The notes: generated from the letters alone by a model not told the origin. DNA of 64,000 nt from Xanthoparmelia taractica (GCA_033085395.1 JANQBS010000126.1:1-64000), one strand, 5' to 3'; positions 32,520 through 44,033 are shown, counted from the first letter of the stretch. Program-made: numbers and translations.

Positions 32520-35500
32520 ATGGCGTCAGTGCATTACTCGACCCTTGGGACGAAGTTCCTACTGACGTGTACGTTGCAGGAGCACGGCGAACGCAGGCAA
32601 CACGATCAAAGGTACAGACATGTTGTTAATAACTGGCCGGTCGATACACCTGCTGATTCGTCTTTGCGCAGTGGTTGCGAGGTTTCGTCCTCCGAACAAA
32701 GCCGAGCTTGCTAGTGGCGGAGATCAAATTGTGGATTTCGAGACAGAGGATACATGTAGTATCAACGTACGCAAGGCATCAGTGCTTCATACCCAAAATG
32801 AGCCGGAGAGGGTAGAAGTGCATTAGAGTACTGCGGCTAACACCCGTTCCCAGTCTAACGAAGCAGCCGGCGCATTTACCTTTGATCGGGTCTTCGATAC
32901 GAAATCGCGCCAGACGGATGTGTTCGACTTCTCAATCCGGTCCACGGTCGACGACATACTCAATGGCTACAATGGTACAGTCTTCGCCTACGGGCAGACT
33001 GGGGCGGGGAAATCCTACACCATGATGGGCGCTGATATAGATGATGAGGAACAAAGAGGAATCATACCCCGTATAGTGGAGCAGATGTTTGCGAGTATCT
33101 TACGGAGTCCTGGAAATATCGAATACACCGTTCGAGTTAGCTACATGGAAATATACATGGAGAAAATTCGTGATCTGTTAGTGCCTCAGAATGACAATTT
33201 GCCGATACACGAGGAGAAGAGCAGGGGTGTTTATGTCAAAGGGCTGTTGGAAATTTACGTCTCGAGCGTGCAAGAAGTGTATGAGGTCATGAGAAGAGGG
33301 GGTACTGCGAGGGCTACGGCTGCAACGAACATGAATCAGGAGTCTTCACGGTCACACTCAATTTTTGTCATCACTATCACCCAGAAGAACGTTGAGACAG
33401 GCTCAGCTAAAAGCGGGCAGCTCTTCCTCGTCGATCTTGCCGGTAGCGAAAAGGTTGGGAAGACAGGCGCTAGCGGACAGACGCTTGAAGAAGCTAAGAA
33501 AATAAATAAGAGTTTGAGCGCGCTGGGAATGGTGATCAACTCACTCACAGACGGCAAATCGACACATATACCATATCGGGACTCAAAGCTCACGCGGATT
33601 CTGCAAGAATCACTGGGTGGTAATTCCAGAACTACCTTGATCATCAATTGCTCCCCAAGCAGCTACAATGATCAGGAGACACTCAGTACACTAAGATTTG
33701 GTGTCAGGGCGAAGGCTATCAAGAACAAGGCCAAGATCAATGCTGAGCTAAGTCCACTAGAACTGAAGCAGTTACTGAAGAAAGCGCAGAACCAAGTCAC
33801 GACGTACGAGGTCTACGTCTCAAGCTTAGAGGGAGAGGTCCAATCATGGCGGAGTGGGGAGACAGTGCCCAAAGAGAAATGGGCTCCTCCACTAGCTGCC
33901 AGTGGAGTAGCTGGTACTCGAACAGACTCGCGTCCCGGTCGACCAGCTACACCGTCTAGACTACAAGAAGTTGGCAGGTCAGAAACACCCAGCCGATCGG
34001 AATCAAGGGCTGGAGATCGAGCCTCTACTCCCAGCATCGTACTCGATAAAGACGAACGAGAGGAGTTTTTGCGACGAGAGAACGAGCTGCAGGATCAGGT
34101 AGCCGAGAAGGAATCTCAATTATCTACAGCAGAACGGAATTTGAAAGAAGCAAAGGAAGAACTTCAATTTCTGAAGGAGAACAGCTCTCGAACAGGTAAA
34201 TTTAATGAGAAGCTTGGCAGCGAAGTCAACGAATTGAAGATGCAACTTGAGAGAGTAGCCTTTGAGAGTAAAGAGGCAGCCATTACCATGGATGGCTTAA
34301 AGGAAGCAAACTCAGAGCTTACCGTCGAGCTGGATGAGGTCAAGCAACAGCTGCTGGACGTAAGAATGAGCGCCAAGGAGACGAACGCTGTTCTCGATGA
34401 AAAGGAGAGGAAAAAAGCGGAACGGATGGCCCACATGATGGCAGGCTTCGAGATGGGAGATGACTCTTTCTCTGACAATGAAAATAAAATCCGAAGATGC
34501 ATTCAACAGGTCGATGCCTTGCATGAGACCAGTACTGCGGGAGGCAAAATCGCGCCTGACGAGCTGCAGGAACTGAGAATCGTATTGGTCGAAGCGCAAG
34601 GCATCGTACGGCAAGCAGATGTAAGCTCGAATGCTACAACCGAGCTTGGTGACGATCGAGACCGAAGAAGGGACCTCGTTGAGCGACTAGCGACCGTCGA
34701 GCAGGAGTACGAAGAGCTAATGGAGCGCAACCTTTCTGAAGCAGACATTGACGAGGTCAAGGGTAGGTTATCAGATCTCTACACCAGCAGGAGGGAAACA
34801 CAAGCCCAAATGATCAAAGACATGAGAGAAGACCTCGCGCGAAAGGACGAGGAAAATCATCGTCTGAAGTTGAGCGTCGAAGAATCTCAGCGTACTCCTA
34901 GGACAAATGGGGCAGCTCAATCAACAGCTGCTAGCAGGACTGTTCAACAGCAGATCGCCGACTTCGACGTCATGAAGAAGTCACTGATGCGAGATCTTCA
35001 AAACCGCTGCGAACGTGTGGTGGAGCTCGAAATATCCTTAGACGAGACCCGCGAGCAGTACAACAATGTCTTAAGATCGTCTAACAACCGAGCACAACAG
35101 AAGAAGATGGCCTTCCTAGAGCGAAATCTGGAGCAACTAACACATGTGCAAAGACAGCTTGTTGAGCAAAATGGAAGTCTAAAGAAAGAAGTTGCGATTG
35201 CGGAAAGGAAGCTCGTAGCAAGAAATGAGCGAATCTTTAGTTTGGAGGCGCTGCTGCAGGATAGCCAAGAAAAGTTGACGGCAGCGAACCACAGGTACAT
35301 GTCACGCGTTCAATGCACAGAGCCAGAAGCTGACGGCCTCCTTATTTCTAGATTCGAAGCACAACTTACAGCAGTCAAAGAGCGCCTCGAGGCCGCCAAA
35401 CACGGCTCCACGCGCAACATTTCGTCGGCTTCGAACAACCCTGTCGGATTCAACTTTGGAGGAGCAGGGTCGCGAATCGCAAAACCACTACGAGGAGGCG

Positions 35501-35628
35501 GCGCGTTTGAGCAAATGAATGGCGGCGCAGGTCCTAATATTCCCGTACTGAGTGGGCTGCAGGCGCAAGAAGCAAACGGGAGTGCTGGCGGGAAGAGGAG
35601 CAGTTGGTTCTTTGACCGACGTCAGTAG
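32520..35628 (+). CDS. conventional kinesin heavy chain (kinesin-1)
   Basis: A plus-end microtubule motor. Exons 32580-32611 (ANAGNTIK), 32672-32766 (VVARFRPPNKAEL) and 32854-35628 join in frame and give about 965 aa, close to the fungal kinesin-1 length. Motor motifs are GQTGAGKSYTMMG (ATP P-loop, about residue 90), NQESSRSHSIF (switch I), VDLAGSEKVGKTGASGQT (switch II) and NKSLSALGMVINSL. The neck reads KNKAKINAELSPLELKQLLK. Long coiled-coil stalk segments fill about 420-860. The tail has NNPVGFNFGGAGSRIAKPLR, the fungal kinesin-1 region for cargo binding and autoinhibition. Kinesin-1 drives vesicle and organelle transport for hyphal growth. The first exon is unsettled: ATG 32520 (MAS) with a 51-nt GT..AG intron leaves the wrong phase, so the true start, or a small indel, needs transcript data. 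Confidence 0.93.
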
Positions 35629-35975
35629 ATTTTGAGCGCAGAATGATACCACGTTAGTCTTGGGCGATCCAGATACTTGGGTATATGCATATTTTGACAG
35701 GCCTGTTTGTGCTTCCACGTCTGATGTACCTTTATAACCTTTATACCCCGGCATCGAGAGGGAGTCTTGGGCAAGAGGGCGCATACAAGAATATTTTTCG
35801 CGTCCCATTCCGCCAAGGCACATGCTTGTTCCTAGCTAGCACTGATTCTATAACTGATAATTGTCAACCCTTCAATCCGTAACGAAACTTCAACCTCATT
35901 CTCAGACTTCCAGGCACTTCTCCCTTATGTGCCATTACCGCCCACCTCATACATCGAAATCCTAGACTCAAAGCC
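35629..35975. other. 3' flank of kinesin gene
   Basis: Presumed 3' UTR. No gene recognised. Confidence 0.4.
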
Positions 35976-36135
35976 TGTTGGAATTGTTGGACTTCAGCCA
36001 ATAAGAGGCCGTTTACGCCGTAAGCTGACTAAGCGCCTTGGCGTTTCTCCATGTCCTAGCCAGACCATCACTCTTTATTCAATCAAGCAATCAATTCATG
36101 CTACATATGAGACCACTCAATCCTCCAATTCAACA
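35976..36135 (+). repeat. copia-type solo LTR
   Basis: 160 bp beginning TGTTGGAATTG and ending CAATTCAACA, an imperfect terminal inverted repeat of the kind Ty1/copia LTRs have. Flanks AAGCC (left) and AAGCA (right) could be a five-base target-site duplication with one change. A related fragment is at 9228-9367. No internal copia sequence is nearby, so this is a solo LTR left by LTR-LTR recombination. Confidence 0.7.
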
Positions 36136-37394
36136 AAGCACATTATGCCCAAAGGAGGCATTCACGTACTGTATCCTAAAGACGGACTCGTGCTCATCGC
36201 TTCATTAGCTGCGATACAATTACAGGCCTCCGTTGATTGCCTTGGATCTGTGCTAAAATGCGGCTGGCAAGTTTGTTTGGAAATGGTTACGAGTGTTGTA
36301 CTGACCGGCGATGTGCGGTGTTGGCTGATGTCGGCGCTGACGTTGAATTTAACATCCATTGGTGCATGACTTTCTGGGTTGGGTGAGTGGGGGTAAAGTT
36401 TGACCTCGGGTTGATTTACGCTGTCACTTTGAGGTACGTATTAGCGATGTTTATTAACGAAGGTACCTTAGTCTCCAGGCTTAAAACGCTATTCTAAAGC
36501 CCCTTTTTGGCCTGACGTCGCGCAATATGTACTGATGACTTTGCGACAAAGTCCATGCTTTCCTTGGAGCTTCAGTACTATGTTGGCGACTCGGATTCCG
36601 TATAAGCAGAACAACTGGGATCTATTGACAGCCCTTAAATGCAGGGTTCCGCCGCACCCTATTGAAGATAACGACGTCAACTCCGTTTCTGCCCTAGTGC
36701 CCACAAGCGTCTGCCAGAAGAGCTCGAGGAGCTCCAACATACAGGCATGAACCCACCTGAGAGGCTTCGGCGTTGGTACGATACGAGCAAAAGGCAAAGG
36801 ATTCGACGAATGAGGAATCCGAACGGGCCCCACAAGGATTCCTGCAGGTTTCATGCAGGACCATGCAGGTTGTCATTATCCAAAGATCTGCGCTGATAAT
36901 TCTGCAACCAATACTCCGTGCCTCGGCCTAGTGGAGCCTGCTAAGGACTATGACAATTACGGTTTGCATGTCGCACGCCTGATCTTCCCTTTTGAGCTTC
37001 CCCTCGGCAAAATCCATCCTCGCTTTCGCTTTTTTCATTTTACGCCTCGTCGAAATTTTTCCAATGATTCTCCCGAATCGTCATTGGGTAGGGTTAGCAA
37101 CTCCTTAAAACAAATAATTCGAAGCGGGAGCAGCCTTATTTATAACCTTTCGACTTATATCAGTTGTTTATAAAATGTAATGCTGATCCAAAATTTGGAC
37201 TCTTAGCGAGGCTAATGCCTACGATATAGGACTAGCTTATAGATCTATTGCCTTTTATGGTTTTGAAATCATCCTTTTTGACTCAGCTACTAAAATCTTC
37301 TGATATAAAGAGGACAGCAGACCCAGACCAGACCTCTACTATACTTCACCTCGTCGCATGGTTTGCAACTACGTTAGTCTCTTAACCTAAAAAT
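36136..37394. other. intergenic, nothing recognised
   Basis: Short frames without motifs on both strands. The last 200 bp is the probable promoter of the secreted-protein gene. Confidence 0.4.
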
Positions 37395-37995
37395 ATGCTC
37401 GTCCAATACTGCTGGCTTTCAAGCTTACCTTTCATCGCATCAGCGATTGCCCATGCCTATCCCCCAGCGGGTCTGAGGCCACGCTACCTCACCATCGGGC
37501 TCAATAGCCACTCCAACAGCGACACCCACCCCAGTCCCATCTTCAGAATTCTTCTACCTCGTCGTCGCAGACACAGGCACCGCATACGATGGCGATTACC
37601 TCAGCATCCGCTCGGAATCTAGTGGCACTGGTCTCCTAGTCCTCTATCCCGGCGCTAAAGCACCTGATGAGGTCACCTCATTCTCGACTTTCAATATCAA
37701 CGCGGACGGTACGCTTCAGAATGAATTCGCTGGGGGAATTGCAAACATCTTCCCCGGCGGCACGTACGGTACTTTGTTCTTCAGGGACGAGGCCTATGTC
37801 GATGCTGTCGGTAACATCAAGACGATTTGCGAAGTTGTCGGTGGGACCCTGACTTGTCAGACTGGCGCCGATACGGTTTTTTTCATTTGTCCGTTTCAAA
37901 GGATTGCGGGTACGCTTGTGGGTGGTACTGTGAATGTGGGGCCGACGGCTCAGCCAGGGTGTACTCCAATTACTGTGCTAGTGGTGCCTGTTTAG
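37395..37995 (+). CDS. small secreted protein of unknown function
   Basis: Begins with a plausible signal peptide (MLVQYCWLSSLPFIASAIAHA), then a Pro/Thr linker (ATPTATPTPVP) and a compact domain: EFFYLVVADTGTAYDGDYLS, GTGLLVLYPGAK, a short beta-rich stretch, KTICEVVGGTLTCQTGADTV, PFQRIAGTLVGGTVNVG and PGCTPITVLVVPV at the end. Four or five Cys could form disulfides. I have seen similar beta-rich domains in uncharacterised fungal wall or secreted proteins but cannot name a function. Joining signal peptide and domain needs a 37-bp intron (37471-37507, GTCTGA..AATAG), giving 187 aa. That is short for an intron, so a frameshift is the alternative. Confidence 0.65.
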
Positions 37996-39509
37996 GTTGG
38001 TGGAAGTCACTAGACATGGGAGAAGACAGGTGAGATGGGCGCACATAGGCAGAAATGGGTAGAAAAGGGCGTGGTTTTGTGTGGGAAAGACGCATCTTAA
38101 GAGACCTGGATTATCAGGAAAATATCATACACGGGAATGAGGATGGAGGTAGAATGGGAACAGAAAAAAGAGAAATTAGATGAATAGACATAGATTTTGG
38201 GACACCAAAAGGGAAAAGTGTATTGATAGAATCAGGACACGAGAAGAGGAGCAAAGAATCTAGTATATAGAATGGATATTGACGGGTCTCTGTCATGTCC
38301 TATGCGATAGCCATCGAAGACGATGAAAGCAGACTGATTTCACCGCCACCAAATCCACTCATCTTTGCCTAACACCAGGCTCTGTGCCCGTATCAGAAAC
38401 CGGAATTATCAACATCGGCTTCACAACCAACACCCTCCGTCCCCTCACAAGCGAGTAATTAACACAAAAGAAAAAACAGAATAGCAAGAAAAGAAAACTA
38501 TAAGTCAACAAATCAAAATACCAAGAGACTCCACCACCCAACCCCGGGATCGGACCCCAGGTCGGTGGCTTGCAGAAAACCCTATGACGGGTTCTACTTA
38601 ATCATGGTCCGGATCGATATGTATGCCAAGGTTTGACTACCGTGCATCCACAATATAAGGAAATGGTAGTGACAGGATCGACTCGGTATGACTATACCAC
38701 TCCGCCGTTCTTCCATGACCGATATTATTTTCGCTGTTTACAATATAGTTCTAATCTATTCAGTTTTTGAACTTAGTGAAGTTTTTGAATTTAGAGATGT
38801 TTGATCTTGCGTTGGGGTGCATTTATACCTATTCAGGTTTGGCGCTAGTTTGGGTGTTGATGGTAGTTGCCTTGCTTGATTGTCTACTGTTTACAATCTG
38901 CATCGGCGTCAAGAACAGCGTGCATTATGGACTTGAAATGCTTACTATGTAGGAAGGATAATGCCCGTACCCGAATGATTCTAACTGTGAGGGGGGAGAT
39001 CGAGACGCAGAAACAAAGTTGCCCGCTCAGCCTGCCCTGGAAAATATCGACTTCGCCACTCTTTATAGTAGTACTGAGTACTTAAGAAAGTTTGGCGGGT
39101 AGTTGGAACTGTAAGGCGGGAGCGAAAATCGGTAGGACGGTGGGTATGATGGTAGCGGTGTTTCGGTTCTATACCGGAACTGTTGGAATGAAGTTTGAGA
39201 CGGTCGCTATATTTCAAGTAGCATTTTGAGCGAACCAAAGGACGATTCTGGAGCAAGCAAAGTTATGAGTATGTCAGAGGATGATATGACTAATGGTGCC
39301 ACGCACTCAGCCCGTTTTAGCATCATAGCGAATTCAGTGTGTGACACGATCATGGCTGCTGAAATGATGAACCTTCGCGATTGGAGGTTGCTTTGACGAA
39401 TGCCTTTTACAAGAATTGGTAGCACATTCCTAGTTCCCAGTTGCATTGCGCTCCTGCGCCTACATGCTGTAGATGTAGCCATTTGTCTCCGTCTGTCTCA
39501 TTTCCCACG
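37996..39509. other. intergenic, nothing firm
   Basis: Presumed 3' UTR of the secreted-protein gene and 3' flank of FamA. A tRNA-like patch at about 38540-38590 (minus) does not fold fully. No gene recognised. Confidence 0.4.
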
Positions 39510-40085
39510 CTACTGCGAGGACAGCCATATCAGGCTTTCTTTAGCGGAGATTCCTTTCCCTTTGAACGCAGAGTTGATGAGACTTTTGTCGAGATTCTCA
39601 TACTTGGCGACTGCACGCTCATGCCCGAGTTCTGGCTCCTTCAACTTGAAGATAAAGGCATCGCCATAAACCTCCCCCGCACCCTCAGCGCTCAAGAAGT
39701 GCTTATTCCAACAACCAGGCATGACAGTTCGAGCAACCTTGGGAAATTTGTACATGAAATAAGGCCCGAATTTTTGGAAACGATCTTTGGGTTTTTGATC
39801 CGGATCCAAGTTGCCGAGATTGACGAGTTCACGGTAATTGCTTGCGTACAGCCGCCAGTCTTCGTACCCGCCATAAAGGATGTCAGGAACATTCGCAAGA
39901 TGCCTTTCATATTGGTAGGAGCCGCTACTGGTGAGACCGAACTCGAAAGTGGGCATCAAAGGCAGTGTTACAATCTCCAAGGGAAGGCCGCTTTGTGGTA
40001 TGTGGATAACGTCGGCAGTTTCATACAGCTCCATCTTCTTGCTTGTCTGGATACTAGTCAGCTTGACACCCCTAGCATAGTCCAT
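39510..40085 (-). CDS. FamA: member of an unrecognised tandem gene family
   Basis: 191 aa, intronless as read, starting MDYARGVKLTS (an alternative ATG at codon 18, MELYETADV, fits the shorter paralogues better). The family core is present in diverged form: VIHIPQSG (IPxDGS-like), HLANVPDILYGG, PYFMYKFP (the usual final Cys is Phe), NKHFLS, and a strong EVYGDAFIFKLKEPEL. No signal peptide, membrane helix or known domain was seen. A promoter block TATAAGAAGGCCTC lies 195 bp upstream. It is the leftmost and most diverged of seven same-strand paralogues. Function unknown. Confidence 0.75.
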   Translation of the reverse strand: MDYARGVKLTSIQTSKKMELYETADVIHIPQSGLPLEIVTLPLMPTFEFGLTSSGSYQYERHLANVPDILYGGYEDWRLYASNYRELVNLGNLDPDQKPKDRFQKFGPYFMYKFPKVARTVMPGCWNKHFLSAEGAGEVYGDAFIFKLKEPELGHERAVAKYENLDKSLINSAFKGKGISAKESLIWLSSQ

Positions 40086-41157
40086 AGATGGTATATCCCC
40101 ACTACGCCGAAGTATCTTCAGTCTTAGCCCGTTGTGACTACGGCGAACAGTGTGTCGGACGTGAATTTGAGGCTTGGAAGACCTTTCAGGGGTGAGGTAT
40201 TAATGACTGTGATGCTGAAGAGGTTGAAAGAATGGATAGGTCTAAATTGTATAAAGACGAAAGAAGCACTGGGGAGAAGAGGCCTTCTTATACCATCATT
40301 GTGGTAGCCTTGTGCATTGCCACTCCAGAATAGTTTGAAAGAGCTGTCACCCGAATTAGACGATTGGCCTTCAATTCACCAAACCTAGGGGCACGCACGT
40401 CATGTTCGAGGATGGAGAGGGCAATCAAATAGAAAATAGAGCCAATAATAAACATGACACAAAAGATGCCACTGCCTTGCCCCACTCTTCTTCCCTAATT
40501 AGATGTTTAGCTCGGCTTGGGAGTGCAAGGCAGGCTTATCTCCCAAGTTGGTGATTAAGCTTGCTCTGGGCAATAATCGTCGCTGCCACTACCCGTGTCA
40601 GAGTCATTTTGTCTCTCTCGGTCCCGTAGAGCGCACTCACCCCATTGGCTTTTCCACTTTTCCCAAGCTTCTGCCATAGAGTACCACAGAGAATTGGGAG
40701 ATGTGGTTGTCAGAGCACCGGGTATTATGGTTGGTATGGATATAGAGAAGGAGACGAGGACAGGAACTTGTAAATTTGAGCATGGTCGCGTTGAGAAAGC
40801 TGCGCAGGCCTTTTCTTACCCTTATACACGATTACTAATGCTTAAACTGCCGTGATACCTGTAATGACACATCTCAAGATACGAGGTAGAATCTTTTCCT
40901 TTATTGCCACAGACATGCATCTAAGAAGTAGACCCGATGGGACTGACCCAAAGCTACCAATGTCGCCATCAGTTGCCTTGATTACCCACCAGCGCTGTCT
41001 CTGGAACATTGCGGATTCGTAAGCAAGTCATAGACTTCTGTTGAGGTGACACTTTGATATTAAGTCTACCTAGCACTTGTGCCACGGATGGTGTTTACAG
41101 ATGGTTACCTTCCAGCACTGGTTGCAGCCTACCTCCGTTCTCATCATGCTAAATACA
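40086..41157. other. intergenic between FamA and FamB
   Basis: Holds the FamA promoter. No further paralogue or relic could be read with confidence. Confidence 0.4.
40280..40293 (-). promoter_or_regulatory. shared TATA block upstream of FamA
   Basis: Reads TATAAGAAGGCCTC on the minus strand, 195 bp before the FamA ATG. Nearly the same block precedes FamD and FamE. Confidence 0.6.
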
Positions 41158-41693
41158 TCAAACCTTCCACTCTCCTTTTTTCGGATACATCAAAAGGTAC
41201 TGCAATATGCAATCGGCAAAGGATCCACCATGACGAAAATCCTGATCCATGTCAACGTAATTCGCCCGCTTAGACTCTCCCAGTCCATTCGGCTCTGTTT
41301 TCTTTCTAAAGACGAAAGCGTCTCCATACACCTTGATCGGGGCCGACCAAGTTATACGTCCATTTTTCGAATTCACAATCCATTCCACCCGATCATTCCG
41401 AGGAAGGCCCGACGACTTGTCCACGCACATATACATCATGTAATCTGCCTTGAGCGATTCATCATCAACGTCCTTGTTCGTGCGGCCAATCAGGTGGCGA
41501 TGGGCCCAGCTGAAGATATCGGCTGGTTAAGTGATTTCATGTTGGGAATGTGTTCGAGCTCCTTCTCGAAATCAATGCAGTCATCCTCGCTGATACTTGC
41601 AGACCCAATGTCGATGAGTGGAATGTTCGTCAAGGAAATACGGGAGGAGTTGCACGGCAATCGAAGGATTTTGAGGTTGGTGGTGGTCGCCAT
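41158..41693 (-). pseudogene. FamB: tandem-family member with a frameshift
   Basis: Starts MATTTNLKILRLPCNSSRIS (IPxDGS position reads LPCNSS), then FEKELEHIPNMKSLNQ, after which the frame runs to a stop. In the other frame the family core continues at once: DIFSWAHRHLIG (matching FxWxxRSLIG of FamC), ADYMMYMCVDKSSGLPRN, IKVYGDAFVFRKKTEP, and the C-terminus ILQYLLMYPKK. The shift is at about 41519-41523 and corresponds to one missing base. An intron using a GTATCA donor would remove the conserved HIPNM segment, so a frameshift is preferred. Either a recent pseudogene or an assembly error. Confidence 0.75.
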
Positions 41694-42315
41694 GCTTGAG
41701 TAGTTGTCGTATATTAGCATAAATCCCTGGGTATAATGGTTCATGGATAATGTTTACAAGAATCGAGATGGCCGATGTGCGGCTAGGATTGTGAGTAGTA
41801 AGGATATCTCTGTAGTAAGGAAGTTCACGGCCAAAGTGGAGGGTTTGAAAGGTTCACAATTACGGGAAACTGTGAGTTTGGGAAAAATGGAGCAGAAAAG
41901 AGTCTGGGAGACATCAGGCCATTTATAGCATTTGTGTGACTGCCCTGCCACATGCCGCCATCCGAGTCAATGCTATGACCATCCTTAACACATTCGCCCT
42001 CCGACCTAGAAATGACTGGCTTTGCGGGCTTTGATACTCAGAAAAACTTCGCTTATCTTGTGCCGAAATTTGGCCAAGAATGTTCGAAACGAAGCACAAG
42101 GAGGTAAAACAAGGATTGTTTGGCAAGGTTACAGCTCTGTATCATGTATGTGCTGCGTTTTGCTGATCCCAGGCTCCTTGCTCCATATTGACTCAGTCAC
42201 GCACCATAGAGGTATTTTGGAACTGTGGTATATTAAAAGAGCGCAGATTTTTGGTGCTATTATGATCTCCCGAGGATCGACCGAGGAATCACAATGGCGA
42301 AACCGCCATGCCACC
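41694..42315. other. intergenic between FamB and FamC
   Basis: Contains a possible TATA block for FamB (TATAAATGGCCT, minus, 41916-41927). Nothing else recognised. Confidence 0.4.
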
Positions 42316-43095
42316 TTATCTCTTCGCTTTGCCCACATCCTCCGTCATGAAGTCCAAGAGCTTCTGCACACGTTCCTTTGTAACCCCGCCATTCTTCAGA
42401 TCTATCACTGAAACTGATCCCATGTCTAGGAATATTGGTCTTCCGTCCTCGTCAAAGTCCTTATACACTTTGAATAGATAACCGTCTCCAAACATTTGCA
42501 CTCCCGAAAGGTTTTCAAGATACTTGTTATGCAGAAGACCGGTCTTCACCTCGTAGCACACGTACATGAAGTATATTTCGTTGACAGAGCTACCCAAATC
42601 TTCCGCAGGGATTCCAATCAGACTGCGATTTTTCCAATTGAAAGTGGACTTGTCGGCGACTGACTGCACGTCGGGAAATTGCTTTAGCCAGTCCTCTGCA
42701 GCGACGAAGTCTTCAAATCGGATACCGTCATGGCCAATTCCAATCAGCGGAATACTCTTTACTTGAAAGCGGGAGCCGTCACAAGGTATGCGAATGACGT
42801 CGAGGCCAGATTTGTCCTTGTTCGGCGGATACTTGGCAAGGACAGCCTTTGTTGCTGGCTGGGATTTCCTGGTAAATAACATCTTGTTCCAATTGACCGT
42901 GCTGTGAGGTTTCTTCGGTGGCTCAATGAGGACAGTCCTGCATTCCAGCCCACGTGTCTTGGCTTTACGTGTCTTCGAATCAGCTTTGGAGCGAGGCTTC
43001 CTCGACCGCTCAACGAGAACAGTCGTTTTCTCCCGCTCAAGTGTGGTGGCTTCACGTGTCCTCGGCGAGCGACGACTAGCGTTTGGATGCGACAT
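42316..43095 (-). CDS. FamC: tandem-family member with basic N-terminal extension
   Basis: 259 aa in a single open frame from ATG 43095. Residues 1-85 are an Arg/Lys/Ser-rich extension missing from the paralogues. It contains two similar pieces (TTVLVERSRKPRSK and RTVLIEPPKKPHS) and could be a nuclear-localisation or nucleic-acid-binding tail. The family core follows: LDVIRIPCDGSRFQVKSIPL, WLKQFPDVQSV, STFNWKNRSLIG, EIYFMYVCYEVKTGLLHNKY and VQMFGDGYLFKVYKD. Unlike its neighbours it reads FGDGYLF where VYGDAFVF is usual. Closest to FamG (both have NKYLEN). The Ngaro-like element begins 252 bp upstream of the start codon. Confidence 0.8.
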   Translation of the reverse strand: MSHPNASRRSPRTREATTLEREKTTVLVERSRKPRSKADSKTRKAKTRGLECRTVLIEPPKKPHSTVNWNKMLFTRKSQPATKAVLAKYPPNKDKSGLDVIRIPCDGSRFQVKSIPLIGIGHDGIRFEDFVAAEDWLKQFPDVQSVADKSTFNWKNRSLIGIPAEDLGSSVNEIYFMYVCYEVKTGLLHNKYLENLSGVQMFGDGYLFKVYKDFDEDGRPIFLDMGSVSVIDLKNGGVTKERVQKLLDFMTEDVGKAKR

Positions 43096-43246
43096 GATTG
43101 GCTGACTGCCGTGGATATCAGCATGCTTTCAATGCTTAGTCCCTATCTGTATCCACTTACCACCGACTCTAATATTCTAATTCTGCAGCGAGAATGATGA
43201 CTCTTGTGGAATTTGAAGGTGATACTGTTGTCAAAAAAATCAAAGT

Positions 43247-43260
43247 GCGGCTTCTTTTCC
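43247..43260 (-). promoter_or_regulatory. diverged promoter block upstream of FamC
   Basis: Reads GGAAAAGAAGCCGC on the minus strand, similar to the TATAAGAAGCCTC block of FamD and FamE, 152 bp before the ATG. The transposon end lies 87 bp further out. Confidence 0.4.
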
Positions 43261-43346
43261 TGAATGACTCGGGTTTGTATTAGCAAGGTAAACTTGGATC
43301 GAGAGACTTCTTACATTAACCGCTTCGGAGCCTTGCGAATCGTCTG

Positions 43347-43504
43347 TTAGTGTTCTCATTCATGAAGGCATACACATCGGGACCAAGCAGTACTGTAGAT
43401 AGTTGTTTGGGCCGTCCTAACGCTAAGGTCTGTAGTTAGTAGGCTCAGCTAGGTCGTTAGTAGGCCTAAATAAGCCCCTAAACGTGCCTCAGCGCTAGAA
43501 AACT
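43347..43504 (-). repeat. split direct repeat B2 (copy 2)
   Basis: Outer 3' end of copy 2. Keeps GC-rich sequence (GACCAAGCAGTACTG on the plus strand) that is AT-changed in B1. Confidence 0.85.
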
Positions 43505-43575
43505 CCCTACACCTATACAGCGTAGCCCTAAAGTGATTATTTAGCTAGCTATATATATAGGCGTAAGTAAATAAG

Positions 43576-43745
43576 ATAAAAGAATGCGATTACTCTAAAT
43601 GAGAAGAATTCGAATAAAGAGTCAACTAATAATATAAGATCCTTATATATAGTGCTCTTATAGATACGTATTCTTCGCATATGCGTATATATCTAAAATA
43701 ATAACTAAATTATAAGATATATTAACTTATAGTCTCACTATTCGA
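43576..43745 (-). repeat. split direct repeat A2 (copy 2)
   Basis: Matches A1 at 47803-47972 with heavy C to T / G to A differences. Directly abuts B1. Confidence 0.85.
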
Positions 43746-43904
43746 TTAGTGTTCTTATTTATAAAGATATATATATCGAAATTAAGTAGTATTGTAGATA
43801 GTTATTTAAATTATTTTAACGCTAAGATCTATAATTAGTAGACTTAATTAAATCATTAGCAGGCCTAGATAAGTTTCTAAACGTGTCTTAGCGCTAGAAA
43901 ACTC
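43746..43904 (-). repeat. split direct repeat B1 (copy 2)
   Basis: 159 bp matching B2 at 43347-43504, more mutated than B2. Confidence 0.85.
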
Positions 43905-44033
43905 TTAAATTAATTAAAAAACGTTATATAAAGATCTTATAGAAGACTTCGTATAGTGATCTAACGAGTATTATTAGCATTAGCGCTAATAAGATAAAAG
44001 ATGCTAGTGTCTTCGTGATGTGATAAGTATTCG

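Noticed and set aside
38540..38600. tRNA-like patch on the minus strand (a TTCTGCA loop and a GGTCCGATCC T-loop)
   Set aside because: No matching acceptor stem or D arm in the right place, and the anticodon stem does not give a seven-base loop with five clean pairs.
41519..41610. An intron to rescue FamB (GTATCA donor, TTCAG acceptor)
   Set aside because: It would remove the HIPNM segment that all paralogues keep.
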